NCBI GenBank assembly: GCA_902617605.1
Contig: CACMXO010000002.1
Span: 1 to 64,000, forward strand
DNA: 64,000 nucleotides
Origin: an uncultured Prochlorococcus sp.
Lineage (GTDB): Bacteria > Cyanobacteriota > Cyanobacteriia > PCC-6307 > Cyanobiaceae
Direction of reading: 5' to 3'
In this document: positions 63,463 to 64,000 of the stretch, one piece after another
Layout: every line of letters starts with the position of its first letter
Position numbering within the stretch: the first letter of the stretch is position 1
Position numbers and translations under genes: made by a program
The notes under the pieces: generated by a model
What the model was told of the DNA's origin: nothing
Database searches by the model: none
Seen by the model: only the letters and a program-made list of their open reading frames with translations

Positions 63463-64000
63463 CTATTTTTTCTCCAGTAGTGAATCTGGTGAAATATACA
63501 TCGCATCGCCATAAGAGAAAAATCTAAATTTTTCTTTTATGGCTTTTTTATACAGATCTAATAATCTTTCTCTACCAATCATTGCACTTACTAAAAGTAA
63601 TAATGAACTTTTAGGGAGATGAAAATTAGTTAATAATCCATCAACTACCTTAAATTTATAGCCTGGCTTAATTACTAAATCTACGTATTTAGCTATGGGA
63701 ATAAAGTCATTAATTTCGTGAGAATAACAACTTTCAAGAGCTCTTACGCTAGTTGTACCAATAGCAATTATTTTTCTATCTGTTTTCTTTATTCTTTTTA
63801 TTTCCTCCACTACCTCCTTATTAACACTTACCCATTCTTTGTGAAGTTTTAAGTTACTTAAATCTTCTTGATCAATTGGTTTGAATGTTCCATAACCCAC
63901 GTGCAAAGTTATCGGTAAGATTATTACGCCTTTTTTTTTTAGATTGGAAATAAGACTTTTGCTTAAGTGTAAACCAGCTGTTGGTGCAGCAACTGCCCCC
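63463..64000 (-). CDS. queA: tRNA preQ1(34) ribosyltransferase-isomerase QueA, C-terminal part (start outside window)
   Basis: Builds epoxyqueuosine in tRNA by transferring the ribosyl part of SAM to preQ1. The open frame continues through the right edge of the window, so the TTG at 63906 is internal. Residues encoded near the edge read [10 protein letters not shown], then [10 protein letters not shown], the hallmark of QueA, followed by [32 protein letters not shown] and the closing [11 protein letters not shown]. These are the family's conserved C-terminal motifs. The N-terminal half cannot be seen here. It is convergent with cysK. Confidence 0.96.
   Translation of the reverse strand, partial: GAVAAPTAGLHLSKSLISNLKKKGVIILPITLHVGYGTFKPIDQEDLSNLKLHKEWVSVNKEVVEEIKRIKKTDRKIIAIGTTSVRALESCYSHEINDFIPIAKYVDLVIKPGYKFKVVDGLLTNFHLPKSSLLLLVSAMIGRERLLDLYKKAIKEKFRFFSYGDAMYISPDSLLEKK

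Noticed and set aside
1..64000. Insertion sequences, prophage, rRNA or tRNA genes
   Set aside because: None seen; no transposase, integrase or terminal inverted repeats, and no clover-leaf sequences in the intergenic gaps I read.

Overview
This AT-rich, gene-dense window looks like chromosomal core sequence from a high-light-adapted Prochlorococcus, or a very close relative. The evidence is the low GC content (judged by eye, about a third or less), very short or overlapping intergenic spaces, a high-light-inducible (Hli) gene, chlorophyll synthase (chlG), photosystem I psaF/psaJ, cytochrome b6f petC/petA, NDH-1 ndhB, a cyanobacterial AbrB regulator and many small picocyanobacterial proteins. 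I see no rRNA, tRNA, CRISPR array, insertion sequence or prophage. The strain assignment is inference from gene content.

Layout. 1-5 kb: 3' part of gltX, a cation/proton antiporter, tsaD with a small hli gene behind it, psaF-psaJ, and gmk sharing a terminator with psaJ. 5-16 kb: an RqcH/NFACT protein, a small membrane protein, tatC, a DUF3067 protein, petC-petA, then lgt, cobM, a RodZ-like protein, ppx, a UbiA-type prenyltransferase, an LD-carboxypeptidase and ispD. 16-27 kb: fabG, a stand-alone groEL with a Gly/Met repeat tail, then a minus-strand operon ctaA-ctaB-ABC ATPase-ABC permease-repeat protein, divergent from ctaC-ctaD-ctaE (heme A synthesis beside the aa3-type oxidase that uses it), then abrB. 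27-38 kb: ribE, an Fe-S aldo/keto reductase, a minus-strand run topA-repeat lipoprotein-DUF2232-CobT-like-binding protein, then ndhB, a DevA/LolD-type ATPase and birA.

38-48 kb: DUF721 protein, menG, hisF, a PetP-like protein with chlG, a class A penicillin-binding protein, rsmB, two small unlisted genes, and a tightly packed four-gene set (DCC protein, DUF2805, DUF2256, and an Fe-S-type photolyase/cryptochrome that seems to have lost its iron-sulfur cysteines). 48-64 kb: trmH, an orphan DppC-type permease, lepA, mqo, nfu, a DUF4278 protein behind a strong promoter and a GC-rich structured leader, an ArsM-type methyltransferase, a C-DES-type PLP enzyme, an SDR protein, yidD-glutaredoxin-murE, rpsD, a sulfur amino acid cluster (two trans-sulfuration enzymes and cysK), and the 3' part of queA.

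Most of the window is ordinary housekeeping and photosynthesis. The parts most worth a second look are the photolyase cluster with its altered cofactor region, the leader in front of the DUF4278 gene, the apparently perfect 99-bp tandem repeat in a lipoprotein gene, and several very small genes that were read here directly from the sequence.
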